DNA of 64,000 nt, from positions 248,001 to 312,000 of the forward strand of contig JAKFAO010000005.1 of the NCBI GenBank assembly GCA_021527695.1, given 5' to 3'. Shown here one piece after another: positions 45,416 through 56,408 of this stretch. How positions within the stretch are numbered: the first letter of the stretch is position 1; each line of letters begins with the position of its first letter. The stretch is from Naematelia aurantialba. Taxonomy: Eukaryota > Basidiomycota > Tremellomycetes > Tremellales > Naemateliaceae. The notes beneath the pieces were generated by a model. The model was given only the letters and a program-made list of their open reading frames with translations. It had not been told where the DNA came from and searched no databases. Position numbers and translations under genes: made by a program.

Positions 45416-46802
45416 GCGAGAAGGATACCCTCAGCTGTACACGAAGGGTGAGCTGCAAACTCAGGCCGTGATGGTGCGCGTGAGTCCGTGCATTCTAGGA
45501 GGGGGAAAGAAAGAACGGAATCGGACGTGAGGAGTATTGGCGGTGTAACATGATGACGGCTGGAGATGCAGAGCGTGGATCGCGATGAATAGACTAGAGG
45601 CCACTGACCGACACGACCCTGGCGCCTGTTGCTTCCTGATGGGCATGCCAGATCCACCTGGACCACGCCCGCGCCATCGACTCGGCTTGCAATCTCCTCG
45701 GCCCGCAGTGGGGTATGATAAGGCGCAGGACGGGCAGCGCTTAACGCCCGGCTTGCGTGTAGGCGATCGTGACGGTCTGAAGGCATGGGAAGAAGATGGA
45801 TCGAGTCGAGTTTACCACACGGCGTGCATTAATTACGCTGGGGCGCGTCAGTGTAGTGCCGTCACGATTGCAGCTGGATGTGCAGTTGCGCACGGGGCGC
45901 CTTGGCGGCCTCGAGGCGGCACTCACGGTGATTATGTGTGTGTCTGTTGCCTGATCCGAGGATTAGAGATGGTGAGGCGTTGGGCGATGCCCATGTGAGA
46001 GAGAAGGATGAAGATTGTGGCGCGGGTGAAAGACGAAGGAAGAAGAGACCTCGAAGGAGGGAGTACCACCCCCCCTCCCGGAGCTATAAAAGAGCAATCA
46101 CAAGCAACCCCCATCAAATCGTCCCCATCAGAACATCAGCGCCACGATGGAACACGACGAAGCAAGAGAAATGCTTCCCAACCTGTCCCCCTCTACGTGT
46201 AATCTATCCCTGCCGCTATCCTTTGCTTGCCCGAATCGGGCACCGAGGGCCGGGGACGGACACTCGCACCTGCTCCCTCCTCTTGTTCGTCACCGAGTTA
46301 CCCTCTCTCACACTCACTCTTCAAACGTCAAATGCAGGGGAAAGGAGGGTCCCCTTGCGTAGCATATCGTGGTGATCGATAATGAGGGGTGAGTCACCAC
46401 CGTTCACCCTGTGCTACAGCACACCCCTGGCCCTGCTGTTCTGAGCACCGTGGTGCTCGTCACCAGGTGGAGCATGGTGTCTTGGATGCTTGGGCATGCA
46501 GGTGGCCAAGTCCCATCACCCAGGGATCCAGCCAGTCAAAGGACGGGCGGGGTTTGAAGTTGGGGGCGCGGTCGAGGGCAGCACATGGCGCGAGAGGTCA
46601 GGACGGTCAGCTCGAGTCGCTACGGATACGGGAGGAAGCGAAGGTTCTTCGGGAGACGGGGCGGCGTCGAGGGTCGGATGACCGCCAGTGTCCAGTGTGG
46701 ATGCAAAGAAATCAGCTAGAAGGAGATGAAGGCTAGAAGGAGAAATGAAAAAAAGAAGAGAAGCTTGGATCTTGCCGTGTCAGAAAATGTACATGCTAGT
46801 CG
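45416..46802. other. Gene-poor region with a TATA-driven start
   Basis: About 1.4 kb without a gene I can assign. The clearest signal is TATAAA at 46085-46090, followed at 46147 by ATG in a good context (GCCACGATGG). The encoded start reads MEHDEAREMLPNLSPS. A GTGTAA donor lies at the end of that stretch and an acceptor ATGCAG near 46335, but the joined frame stops within about 24 codons. It could be a small peptide gene, a longer gene with an intron pattern I misread, or the start of a non-coding RNA. Frames at 46389-46736 are not convincing. Confidence 0.4.
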
Positions 46803-47346
46803 CTAGGCTAGTGGCTGAAACATGCAGAGAGAGATGGGCGCCATGTGGGAAGGTCGGACCGCGAGTAACGAGTTTGGCGGACGGGGATGCCTTGGTACGA
46901 AAGGACCGTCCCTCTGCGAGATAGTAGATCTCCACAGCTCGCTACAGTCTGATACCGACTCGACGTGTGGTGTGCTCGAGGATATTGCATCCGGTGTCCG
47001 AGCATGATCAAGTGTCGCGCGCGCCTGTGTCTTTGCCCAGACCTGTCTGAGCTCCGGGGCCTTGCAGTTGGGAAACGTGAGGGATGCTCCATACGAGTCA
47101 CAGGGTCGCACTAGAAGCAGGAATACACGGAATAGGCATAATCTCACATACCAGAGGTGGCGTCGGGCGGGATCTGGACACAAAGGACCGTCTTGTCCGC
47201 TCGCTAACACGCTCCAGAGCGCGGGCAGTAGTGTCGATCGCGCACGAGATCAAGTCCGCGGCCGAGATTGTGTGGGCTGGTATCCCCATATCCCCTTTAC
47301 GAGCAGTGTCGCCAGTGTCTTGTGCTTCCAGCTTCTCATGGATCAT
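46803..47346 (-). CDS. Doubtful two-exon gene
   Basis: A possible gene only. From ATG at 47346 the frame reads MIHEKLEAQDTGDTARKGDM, then ISAADLISCAIDTTARALER. A 41-bp intron with a good donor (GTATGT) and acceptor (TTCTAG) ends at about 47116. It joins an Arg/Ser/His-rich second exon of about 100 residues ending near 46808; a competing frame there stops at 46803. No domain is visible. The first exon looks helical and plausible; the second does not look like conserved coding sequence. Confidence 0.22.
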
Positions 47347-47856
47347 CGGCTCGTTATCTGCATTGTCTTCTTCATTCTATTCTCATCTCTGTATCGGGGT
47401 CTTACGCTTCCATTCACGTTCTATTCTCATGTCCGAGTCGTGGGCGCGGAGACGGAGGATGACACAGCTGGGTGATAAGAAAGCCCAGAGGGCGAGATGC
47501 GTCGCCTGAGCTACCAACGCCGTCGCCGCCTGGGCGCGCCAATGGGCAACGCCGTTAGCCAGTCTTGTGAGTGTTTGACAACGCCGTTTGACGTCTAGCT
47601 GCCTTGATGATGGTGCAGCATAACACTGCCACGTGTTGACGGTTTTCCCCCGAAGCGCTGCGCCGCAGAAAAGGACCGCTGGCGTGCTGGCGGCCGCAGC
47701 GGATAAAAGTACGGGCCGAACAGCTTCGGCTTATCAGAGTGGGGGATTTTGATGGCGAATTCTTTGCTCGGCCGCCAAGACGAGGTATCGTCCTGCGTTG
47801 GTTGTTGTATATATTTCCATCTCTCTGACCACAGTACTTGACAGTCAAGCAGAGAC
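47347..47856. promoter_or_regulatory. Upstream region of the dioxygenase gene, with TATA
   Basis: A 510-bp stretch before the plus-strand gene at 47857. TATATAT at 47808-47814 lies about 43 bp before the ATG, which would give a very short leader. If the doubtful gene at 46803-47346 is real, this is a divergent promoter. Confidence 0.5.
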
Positions 47857-49759
47857 ATGCCAGTGCCAATCTACTCGACCACTCAGACAGAAGAGGCGGG
47901 CTCGCACGTCGGCAGCCTCAAGCTCAGAGGCCACCACGCCATCCCTGCGACGTCGGCGTACCCCGAACTCGACACCCAAGGTGTGAGTATTGCGAAAGCT
48001 GGGTCTCCTGCCGCTCCTATGCAGGCTGCCAGCCTGTCAAGTCTTATCTCGCGTGCCACCACCATGCACCTCAGGACTGGAGAAGAAGACGTACTGATAT
48101 ACTCCCCAGTACACCGTGGTGAAGAACGTCATTTCCAAAGAAAGAGCGCAGGAATACGTCGATCGGGCGTACAAGTGGCTCGAGGGCTTTGGCAAGGGGT
48201 TCAAAGGCGACGACCGGTCGACGTGGCACGTTGACAACCTGCCTGAATTTTCCAAGTACGTTGTGTCCCACTCATTCCGTGGCACGCTGGTTAGGCTTTG
48301 GCATGCTCTGGCATGCCCTGGCACCCCCTCCTCTCAACAAAGCCTAAGCTCCCCGAGGCGTAGAGACGGCTTGACGGTGTTTCTGGGCGTGTCGTAGATA
48401 AGGCAGACGAGCGAGCCAGATCCTGAGTCATCGAATGTAGAACGAAGCAAGTCCTGCTGCTGACGCGTGCAGGGGCGGGCTGTACAACCGACATGGATCG
48501 GGCCACGAGCAATTTGCATGGGACATTCGTTCCGAGCCCAGGGTGATTGAGACGTTTGCCAAGATTTGGGGCACGGACGAGCTCCTCGTCTCGATGGGTA
48601 TGTTGCATTGTTCTTCCAGAGATGCCTCCGCCTTCTCTCCGCGGTCGCACGGCGTTCCTGCCACGCTGCTCAATGGCTTCTGGCTTTGCGCAAACTGTTG
48701 TCGTACCTCGCAAACTTATATCACGGCCTCGCACTCGTACAGAGAGAGCAGCTGAATCACGCAGACGGGATCAACGTGTCCCTGCCGTTCCCCAAGGAAG
48801 AGATGGGCGAACGCGCCAAGGCATGGCCGCACGTCGACCAATCGCCTCTGCGCCGCTTCAAGCACTGCATCCAGGGCATCATGAACCTCGTACGTGTCTC
48901 TCTCGCTGCGTGTATGCGTGAGTGCGGTGTTGCGTGTGTGCAGTGCTGCATGGGTCTGGGGCAGTCATGTTGATAACGTGATAGTACGAAAACGGTCCGA
49001 ACGATGGCGGACTGGCGGTGCTGACGGGCTCGTTCCCGCTGTACAATGAGTTCTTCGAGACGCACGAGCACGAGGCGCCGCCCGATGGCTGGTCGTGGCG
49101 CGATTCGCACAGCTTCACCGACTCCCAGCTCCAGTGGTTCTACGACCGCGGGTGCAAGTGGACCAAGATCGAGGCAGGGCCGGGCGACGTTATTCTCTGG
49201 GATAGCAGGTGTATCCACTATGGCGCGGCTGCACAGGGTGACCGCCCGCGTGTCGCTACTTGTCAGTCCAGCTACTTCTCCTTCTCCGTCTCCTCCGTCT
49301 CCTTCTCTTCGTCTCCTTTTTGGTTTCCTTCTCCTTCTTCTTCGCCTCTTCGTCTTCTTCGTCTTCTTCGTCTGCTCAATCCACCGTCACCCATCGGTCC
49401 GGCTGACACCTACAGACATCTGCTACAAGCCCGCAAAGGACATCACGCCGGAGATGCTTGAACTCCGCAAAGAGTGCATGAAGAACTACGACAACACGGT
49501 TAGTTATTTGAGTCTTCCAGCTACGGCTCCATGCTTCGGTAGAGGGTCGAGAGCTGGTGTGAATGCCGCGCATGCTTTTGATGCTCTTGTTGCTTATGCC
49601 TTTTATGCTGACATTCTCTAGTCGCACGACCCGCTGTGGTTCCGTCCGACAGGCACGCGCGTGTACGGAAAACTTACAGAAGACGAACAAGACCGCCCTC
49701 GCGAGCTGCCGGTGTTGTCAGAGCGTGCGCAGCAGCTCGCCGGACTCAAGGCGTACTGA
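47857..49759 (+). CDS. Phytanoyl-CoA dioxygenase (PhyH) family protein
   Basis: A predicted Fe(II)/2-oxoglutarate-dependent oxygenase. The protein starts MPVPIYSTTQTEEAGSHVGS. Later exons read YTVVKNVISKERAQEYVDRA, DRSTWHVDNLPEFSKGGLYN, and HGSGHEQFAWDIRSEP. The iron site is seen as PHVDQSPLRRFKHCIQG (HxD motif) and as CIHYGAAAQGDRPRVATY, where the His is the third ligand and the Arg the likely 2-oxoglutarate binder. Downstream there are YENGPNDGGLAVLTGSFPLY and DPLWFRPTGTRVYGKL, and it ends AQQLAGLKAY with TGA at 49757. Introns include one at about 49.26-49.42 kb with CTT/CTC repeats. Related fungal proteins act on diverse substrates, so the reaction is unknown. The ATG at 47857 follows a TATA box. 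Confidence 0.9.
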
Positions 49760-51164
49760 GCGCGGCACCACGTACCGGGCGCGAGCCACCCGCGATGAGG
49801 ATTGAGCTGGTTTGGGGGCAGGCGGCCGGGGTGTTTACTTTAGGTGTCGGAAGCTTGTCGGCCAGTGTAGTATGCCATGAATTCAGATGATTATGTCCGT
49901 TTGACCAGAAAGCGAGCTGCAGGAGCAGCTGGAGCGGAGGGGGATGCAATGAATCAGATAAGCGATTGTCGACGATGTACACAGCGAGACCATGTCTCGC
50001 GCATGGCGCGAGGTGGCCGAGTCAAAATGACTCGGCGCCTATCGATGTCACACCGTGGTTGCTAGCACGAGAAGAGAGGACAACTCAGAGCAGGCGAGCA
50101 CAAATACGTGCACCACTATCTGCACCATCGCAGAGCAGCACCTCTCTGCAGATCACAATACATGCACACACTACTGTCCACCATCTCTCGCGCGTCATGT
50201 ATCCCGGTGCTCTTCTCTACGTGTTACATCTACATAACCGCACCCCCACCCCAAAAGCGCCATCCACCTCCCTTCTTGCGTGATCACCCCTGATTCAGAC
50301 GGCATGTCCGGTGTGTATGATCCACCGTACACCAAGGCAGCGTACCACGAACCGCGTAAGCAGCAAGAATTATCAATCCACTCGACTCCACTCGTCCGTC
50401 GATAGCAAGCAGTCGTTTTGTCAGCCTCAGGGACGGAAGCTCCCGATTTTCTCGCGGAGTATCCGAGATTCCGACTACTACAGAGTTTCCAAGCAGTGTC
50501 GTCTGTCTCCACGACATTTCGGGCGATATCGAGTCATCCATCCCCCCCAGGCTCGCCCCTATCCCATCGCATAGCTGCAGGACACTGTCTAGCGCGTACA
50601 TAGCCAGCTGCTCGACGACAGCATCGAGGGCGTCCTCGCTTGCGGTCCCTGGGGAAGCGGAGAGGGACCTCCACTGCAGAGATTTGCGATTTGCGATTTT
50701 GCACAACCAAGAATCTATCATCCCGTCTCCTCTCCCCGCTGTATCTCCATCTGTCTTTCTAGGCAGAAGGCTCAACATCAACATCGCGAAAGGGCGCATC
50801 AGCCTACTCTACAACATTTCGACTGCATATCCAATTCAACTACTCCACTCGAGTGCAGTCTCTGCCGCTGGGATTCCCTCATAGCCCAGTCCCCTTTCTC
50901 CCTTCCTTCTCCCTTCCTTCTCCCTTCCTTCTCCCTTCCTTCTCCCTTCCTTCTCCCTTCCTCCTCCCTTCCACTGCTCCCTCTCCCCCCCTTCCTCCTC
51001 CCTCCTCTCTTCCTCGGTTCTTGCCTTCCTGTCTCCCTGTCTTCATACCTTCGTACCCTTCTGCCCCTCGTAGTCTCTAGACTTCGCCTCTTCCCCCAAC
51101 CCACTGCACCCCTAGCCATCTCTGCACCTCTCGCGACCTACCAGCCCCCCCTGGACCCATCGTC
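49760..51164. other. Intergenic before glutamate-cysteine ligase
   Basis: About 1.4 kb between two plus-strand genes. It must hold the GSH1 promoter and leader. A minus-strand open frame (about 50195-50799) has no family resemblance and runs into the leader. From about 50880 the plus strand becomes almost pure pyrimidine up to the ATG at 51165. No TATA stood out. Confidence 0.45.
50897..50968. repeat. 11-bp TCTCCCTTCCT repeat in the GSH1 leader
   Basis: Six near-perfect copies with an 11-bp period (unit starts at 50897, 50908, 50919, 50930, 50941 and 50952), then diverging. It opens the pyrimidine-rich leader of the next gene. Confidence 0.9.
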
Positions 51165-54104
51165 ATGGGCCTCCTAGCCCTCGGCACGCCCCTCGACTGG
51201 CCAGACACCAAGCCGCTCGCCGAGCACATCCGCTCACACGGCATCACGCAATTTCTGCACACCTGGAATCGATGGAAGGATCGATCAGGCAAGGGATTGT
51301 TATGGGGTGATGAGGTGAGTGTCTCTTACTCGAGAAGAGTATATTAGGAGATAGGCGCTGACGGCTGTCTACTTCCCTGTCTTTCGTCCTTGGCTCTCTT
51401 TCCCTCTTCTCGAATTCTGATCTATCCGTGTCCCAACATTCAATCTCCTTACCCCTACGGTCGCCCCCTTTCCTCTGCTCTCCGACGTCTGCCCTATGAT
51501 ATCTGCCCCCCGACACCGACTCCCGCTCGCTGATACCACGACCACTGCCTGCGACTTTCGCCCGCATTCCCTACCCCACCCTCCAGATTGAATACATGGT
51601 CATCTCGTTCGACGACGAGCACAAAGCCGCCCTCCTCAGTTTACGCCAGTCGGAGATCCTGCAGGAGTTGCAAAGCGTTACCCTCGACCCCGCGCTGGAG
51701 AAGCACAAACCTGCGGAATGGTGTGTTCTTTCTTTCTGGCCTCGCCCATCCTCCCTACCCTGGACGCTACTCAGAGCTGACCTTTTGTTTTTCACTGAAT
51801 CTCCCTCCCCTCTCTCCCAACCCCGTTCCCTGAACCCCTCTCCCGCAATCCTTCTCCACAACCCTTCCATACCACAACCCTTCCCTACGCGTAGCGCAAC
51901 AATCCCCACCTTCCACCCCGAATACGGTCGGTACATGCTCGAATCCACCCCCGGCTGCCCCTTTGCTGGCACACCCCGTGCCCTCGTCGCGGTCGAATTG
52001 GACATGCGATTCCGCCGACAGATCATCCGCTCTCATCTCTTCCAGAACGAGGTTCCAATGACACTGACCTCGTGGCCCCGCCTTGGAGTCACTGATGGGC
52101 AGTTCACTGACCCGCCCACGGAACCTGATGAGCAGCGGAGTAGCTCCAGGAGTAGCTATGTCGGGCAACTGTTGACGAACCCCCATGCGCGATTTCCGTG
52201 AGCAGCCATCTTCCGCGAGACCACAGGGACTAATGCATCGCTAGAACTCTCACTGCCAATATTCGTCAGCGACGAGGTTCCAAAGTCGATATCCGAGTTC
52301 CACTCTATATTGACCGCAACACCCCCCTGTCAGATGGTAGCAAGGCTGTCTACGCGAATGGCGAGACGCGTGCGCTTCTTCTGGTCAGCACTCCACCTCA
52401 CTGACGTTTCGCAGAGCCTGGACCAGCAAAGCCTCAACCTGGCACGCCCTACATCCACATGGATGCCATGGCTTTCGGCATGGGCTGCTGCTGTTTGCAA
52501 ATCACATTCCAAGCTTGGAATGTGGACGAAGCCCGAAGCGTGTATGATGCTCTGGTGCCAGTGGCTCCGATAATGGTGCCTACCATTTCACACGCTCGCG
52601 ATATGAAGCTCACAACTGCAGCTCGCATTGACCGCTGCGTCACCAGCGTTCCGTGGTCAGCTTGCCGACGTGGATGCGCGGTGGAACGTCATTGCCGCAA
52701 GTGTAGATGACCGCACTGAAGAAGAGCGCGGTCTCAAGGTGACTTCTATCCCAGCTTTTCACAGCGGGCCTTCAGAGCCTTTTGCGACAGATGCTAATGC
52801 TGCGTCAGCCGTTGAAGCACGATCGTTTCAGGATTCCCAAATCACGATACGACTCGGTGTCTCGGTACATTGCAAATGATGAGCGGAACCTCCCAGAGTA
52901 TCAGGACGTCGATGCGCCAATGGACGAAGGTATTCGGCAACGGCTGCTTGAGCATGGTATGTAGTCCTCCTCAGCACTCTCCGAGTTGGTCTTAGAGCAA
53001 CCGGCTGATCCTCAGGCGTCGACGATCACCTCGCCTCCCATATCGCCCATCTCTTCATTCGAGACCCTTTGGTGCAGTTCAGCGAGACGATTGACCAGGA
53101 TGACGAAGCCTCGATGGATCACTTTGAGAATATTCAGTCAACAAATTGGCAAACTATCCGGTTCAAGCCTCCGCCCGTCAACTCCCCCATCGGATGGAGG
53201 GTGGAGTTCCGCTCCATGGAGGTCCAGATGACTGATTTCGAGAACGCCGCATTCAGTATCTTCATCGTGCTTCTCACGCGTGCGATCCTCAGCTTCGACC
53301 TGAATTTCTACATGCCCATCTCCCAGGTCAGTTTTCTTACTCGCTTGCTAACGAGTCCTGTTCCTAATGGTGCAGATTGACGAGAACATGCAACGAGCAC
53401 AACAACGTAATGCTGCTCGAGCTGGCAAATTCTTCTTCAGACGCAACGTCTTCCCCTTGGATCGACCGCATTCACCATATGACTTGGCCTCGCGTCCCGT
53501 CTCTCCACACTCGCATCGACCCGCTTCGGAGTCGACTACAAGTCATGTACCATCCAGGTCGAACACTCGTCCAAACTCGCCTATACATGATGAGGATATC
53601 GGCGATGAAGCGGTAGAGATGTCGATCGACGAAGTGATCAATGGCCGAGAAGAGGGATTCCCAGGCCTGATGGGTGTTGTCAATGCGTACCTGAACAGCT
53701 TGAACGTGGACGTCGGTACGAAGTGCGAGTTGCGGCGATATCTGGATCTTATCAAGCTTCGCGCAAAAGGTGAGAATAAATATTCTGCCTGGCCGTGCTG
53801 CAGCCTGTCACATATGTCGAACACGGAGCTGATGCCGCCGGTTCAGGACAACTGGTTACGCCAGCAATGTGGATTAGGGAGTTCATAACGACTCATCCGG
53901 ATTATAAAGCCGATTCGGTGGTCAGCCAGGAAATCACATACGACCTAGCTAAGGTGGTGGACGAGATGTGCGTGTCGTTCGAATCTTCCATCTCCCGGGG
54001 GCATCGGTCGGATACTGATTATACGTAGAGAACGAGGGGTCCGGCTGTGTCCCGAGCTCCTGGGGAGGGACTACCAGGGCAGCGGGCCATCAGGAAAACT
54101 CTGA
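51165..54104 (+). CDS. GSH1: Glutamate-cysteine ligase
   Basis: The cytosolic, ATP-dependent first and rate-limiting enzyme of glutathione synthesis (gamma-glutamylcysteine formation). It begins with the family N-terminus [38 protein letters not shown] and [15 protein letters not shown] (metal-binding Glu residues). [30 protein letters not shown] and LYIDRNTP follow. Later exons carry [69 protein letters not shown], and [21 protein letters not shown] Ser/Pro/His-rich disordered insert (about 53.47-53.62 kb) interrupts the C-terminal part. The last exon reads [19 protein letters not shown] and TGA at 54102. About nine introns. The start is supported by the conserved N-terminus. No doubtful catalytic residue was seen. 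Confidence 0.96.
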
Positions 54105-54813
54105 GCAGAGCGCTGTTGGTGTTTCCGCTCCATTGGTATGCTGTGCTGGTGGACAGTCTTGGCATGATGCGGAGGGGTCTGGGGTATCATTGCCGGTATA
54201 GAAATCTGAGCTTAAAGAACCCGGCATCTATGGTGTACATTCTATTCTACATGGGTGATATCTACCTTCTATCTCGATGTCCAATAATGATATGGCATCT
54301 TCTAATGCGCTCCTTATCCGTGCCCTGGCATCGCCTTATCGTCGTTCTCGCGGTCATCGTCGGTGGCGGACTCGCTTTCCCAGTCCAGGAGAATGAAGTG
54401 GTAAACCATAGCGTTGGGGAGAATTGTTCTCGGCGTGGACTCTGTCACCTCGAGTGTTATGCCGAGCCAGCCCGGTCGTGCGGACTTCCGAGTCATAGTT
54501 TTGCTGTAACGGGTGGTGTTCAAGTCTCGAAAGGTAAGGATCGTTGCGGACAGGATGGAGTAGTGTCGAGCACGAAGAGCTCAAGCAGCGTATCCAGGCC
54601 CGGAGGTCCAGGGCCTTGGTCGATCAGAGCAGGTTATGTTGATGGAGAGAAGGGATCGATACAGCGGTCCTGATCGCCAATGCTTTCATCGTGTGTGCGT
54701 TTGTGCTGTCCGGCAGTTTCAACTTTGTCCTCCCGCTTGCTGCCACCTGCCACCCCCACCGACGCATGCTACTCGCCACAAGCTGTCTAATCGTTTTCTC
54801 TAATCGTGCAGCA
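54105..54813. other. Intergenic, convergent 3' ends
   Basis: A 709-bp gap between GSH1 and the minus-strand secreted-protein gene. A plus-strand open frame (54047-54673) overlaps the GSH1 end in another frame and lacks domain resemblance; I regard it as chance. Confidence 0.4.
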
Positions 54814-55386
54814 TTAAGGATGCGCCCTGCGTCGCCTCTTCCTAGTCTTCTTCGCCTCGCCACCTCCTCCGCTTTGTGCTCTAGCGCCAGCGACGCCCGT
54901 GGTGACATCCTCTTTGTCTGGACTTGCTCGGCCAGTATCATCAACAGCAGCGCCTTCCACCAGCAAGATAGGGATGGGCTCGTCCGTCCGGTCGGGGAGG
55001 TCGGAGAACCGCGCGTCGATGGCTGATGCGACGGAGGCTGGGACGGGGCGGATCAGCGGTGGGAGGTCAAACAGCTCCTGAGCATTGGCGTCGGAATTGG
55101 GAGCCAACGGAACATCAAGCGCGTCCACGCCTCCTATCATTGCCTCGATTGCGGTTTCGACGTCGGCATCGGAGGTGCTGGACGCGGCGATGGGGGTGCT
55201 TGCGTCGGCGTCGGCGTTGGCGTTGAGGTAGGCAAGAAGTCTCGCCGAATTCGATGTGGGCATGGCGTTCGGATCCGCGACGTACAGTGGTGAACTCGAG
55301 GCAGAGGGGCCGAGTGTCGCTGCCACCGGCAAGGCACGGGCCGTGAGCGACACGAGCACCAGGCCGACGAGGCAGTGTTTGTGCAT
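54814..55386 (-). CDS. Putative secreted acidic protein with polybasic tail
   Basis: A 190-codon, single-exon frame. MHKHCLVGLVLVSLTARALP and VAAT form a textbook signal peptide, so export through the secretory pathway is likely. The mature part is Ala/Asp/Ser-rich and acidic (LLAYLNANADADASTPIAAS, SDADVETAIEAMIGG), with no Cys after the signal, and ends in GGGGEAKKTRKRRRRAHP. No domain is recognised. The acidic body with a polybasic end is unusual; the tail includes possible Kex2-type dibasic sites, which is inference. The start is the only ATG giving a signal peptide. It is divergent from SCH9 across a 1-kb gap. Confidence 0.65.
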   Translation of the reverse strand: MHKHCLVGLVLVSLTARALPVAATLGPSASSSPLYVADPNAMPTSNSARLLAYLNANADADASTPIAASSTSDADVETAIEAMIGGVDALDVPLAPNSDANAQELFDLPPLIRPVPASVASAIDARFSDLPDRTDEPIPILLVEGAAVDDTGRASPDKEDVTTGVAGARAQSGGGGEAKKTRKRRRRAHP

Positions 55387-56408
55387 GCCGAGGTAACGCC
55401 AGGCTGGATGATCCGCTCGCTAGGGTAGCGACGCGTGGTCGGAGCGAATGGGTGTGGCCGTAGCGAATATGTGTATATGAATAGCAAGGCGGCCTGGTGT
55501 ACAAATCAAGGATGTCAGTCGGGCGGAACGAAATGGGACAAAGGAAGAGCAAGTTGAGCGGTCTCCTTTCTCCCCATGGCTCTTTTATGCAGATCACAGG
55601 CCTGGTGAGTGAGTACCATGCACCATCCTTGCTTTGGGTAGCGCGGATGCGGCTGTGGAGCATTCCGAGGGCGTCAGAAGGACGATCAGGTGAGTCATGC
55701 CGTTACCGGAAACGGTCCGAGACATCGGTAGCACGTTGCCTGGTAAGTGACACGGCAGTACGAGTGGAAAGTCACAGCAGTACGCGAGTGGAAAGTCAGT
55801 GCCGAGTGTTCGAGTGAGGCTCGTCTCTGATCCATGTAGAGCGTCATTGACGGTGGAGCGATGCAACTAGTCGACTGCACTTGGGCTGCGTGGAGAGTAG
55901 CAGAGGCAAGTGGTTCAAGGTTTGCACGAATTTTGGAGAGCCCCGGCCCTTGGTAGTCTCCGCGTGGCCACCACGTGGACTAAGAACGATGTGCCACATT
56001 GCGGTAATTCCGCTTCTTTGGCGTCATGGCCCCGCAATCGCACACTAAACGGACCCAGCGACTGACCTTGCCGGCTCTTCTCTCACTCTCTCCTCTCTCT
56101 TGCTTCTCTCTCTCTCCCTCTCAGTCACCCAATGCATATACACATCGCACTCTCCGCCTAACGCGGACTCTTCACCTGTACATCGCTTGTCGTGACGCCT
56201 CGCTGGACGATCCCTCCGTCTCCCGTGTACAACAGACCCAACGCCACTCCCGCCCGCGTCTCTCCCCGCCGCAGCTTGATCAGCTGGACAAATTTGCGGA
56301 ACCGCACGTCGCAAGCCGCGGCTCTGTACCCAAACCCCACACACACGCTCCCCCCGGCCTGCCGCCGCTCCTTATTTCGCATATCCCCACGACTGCGTTT
56401 CGTCCACC
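55387..56408. promoter_or_regulatory. Divergent region, secreted protein / SCH9
   Basis: About 1 kb between two divergent starts. It contains a repeated segment GAGTGGAAAGTCA (about 55759-55798) and a CT-rich stretch (about 56080-56130) leading toward SCH9. A possible leader intron near 56.1-56.4 kb cannot be resolved. No clear TATA was seen. Confidence 0.45.

Noticed and set aside
41717..49759. A secondary-metabolite cluster (deacetylase, dioxygenase, unassigned genes)
   Set aside because: There is no backbone enzyme (PKS, NRPS, terpene synthase), no dedicated transporter or regulator, and the genes are separated by gene-poor DNA.
50195..50799. Minus-strand frame of about 171-200 codons before GSH1
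   Set aside because: No recognisable domain, no promoter signal, and it runs into the GSH1 leader. Not excluded, but not supportable.
54047..54673. 208-codon plus-strand frame after GSH1
   Set aside because: It overlaps the real GSH1 last exon in a different frame and shows no protein-like pattern.
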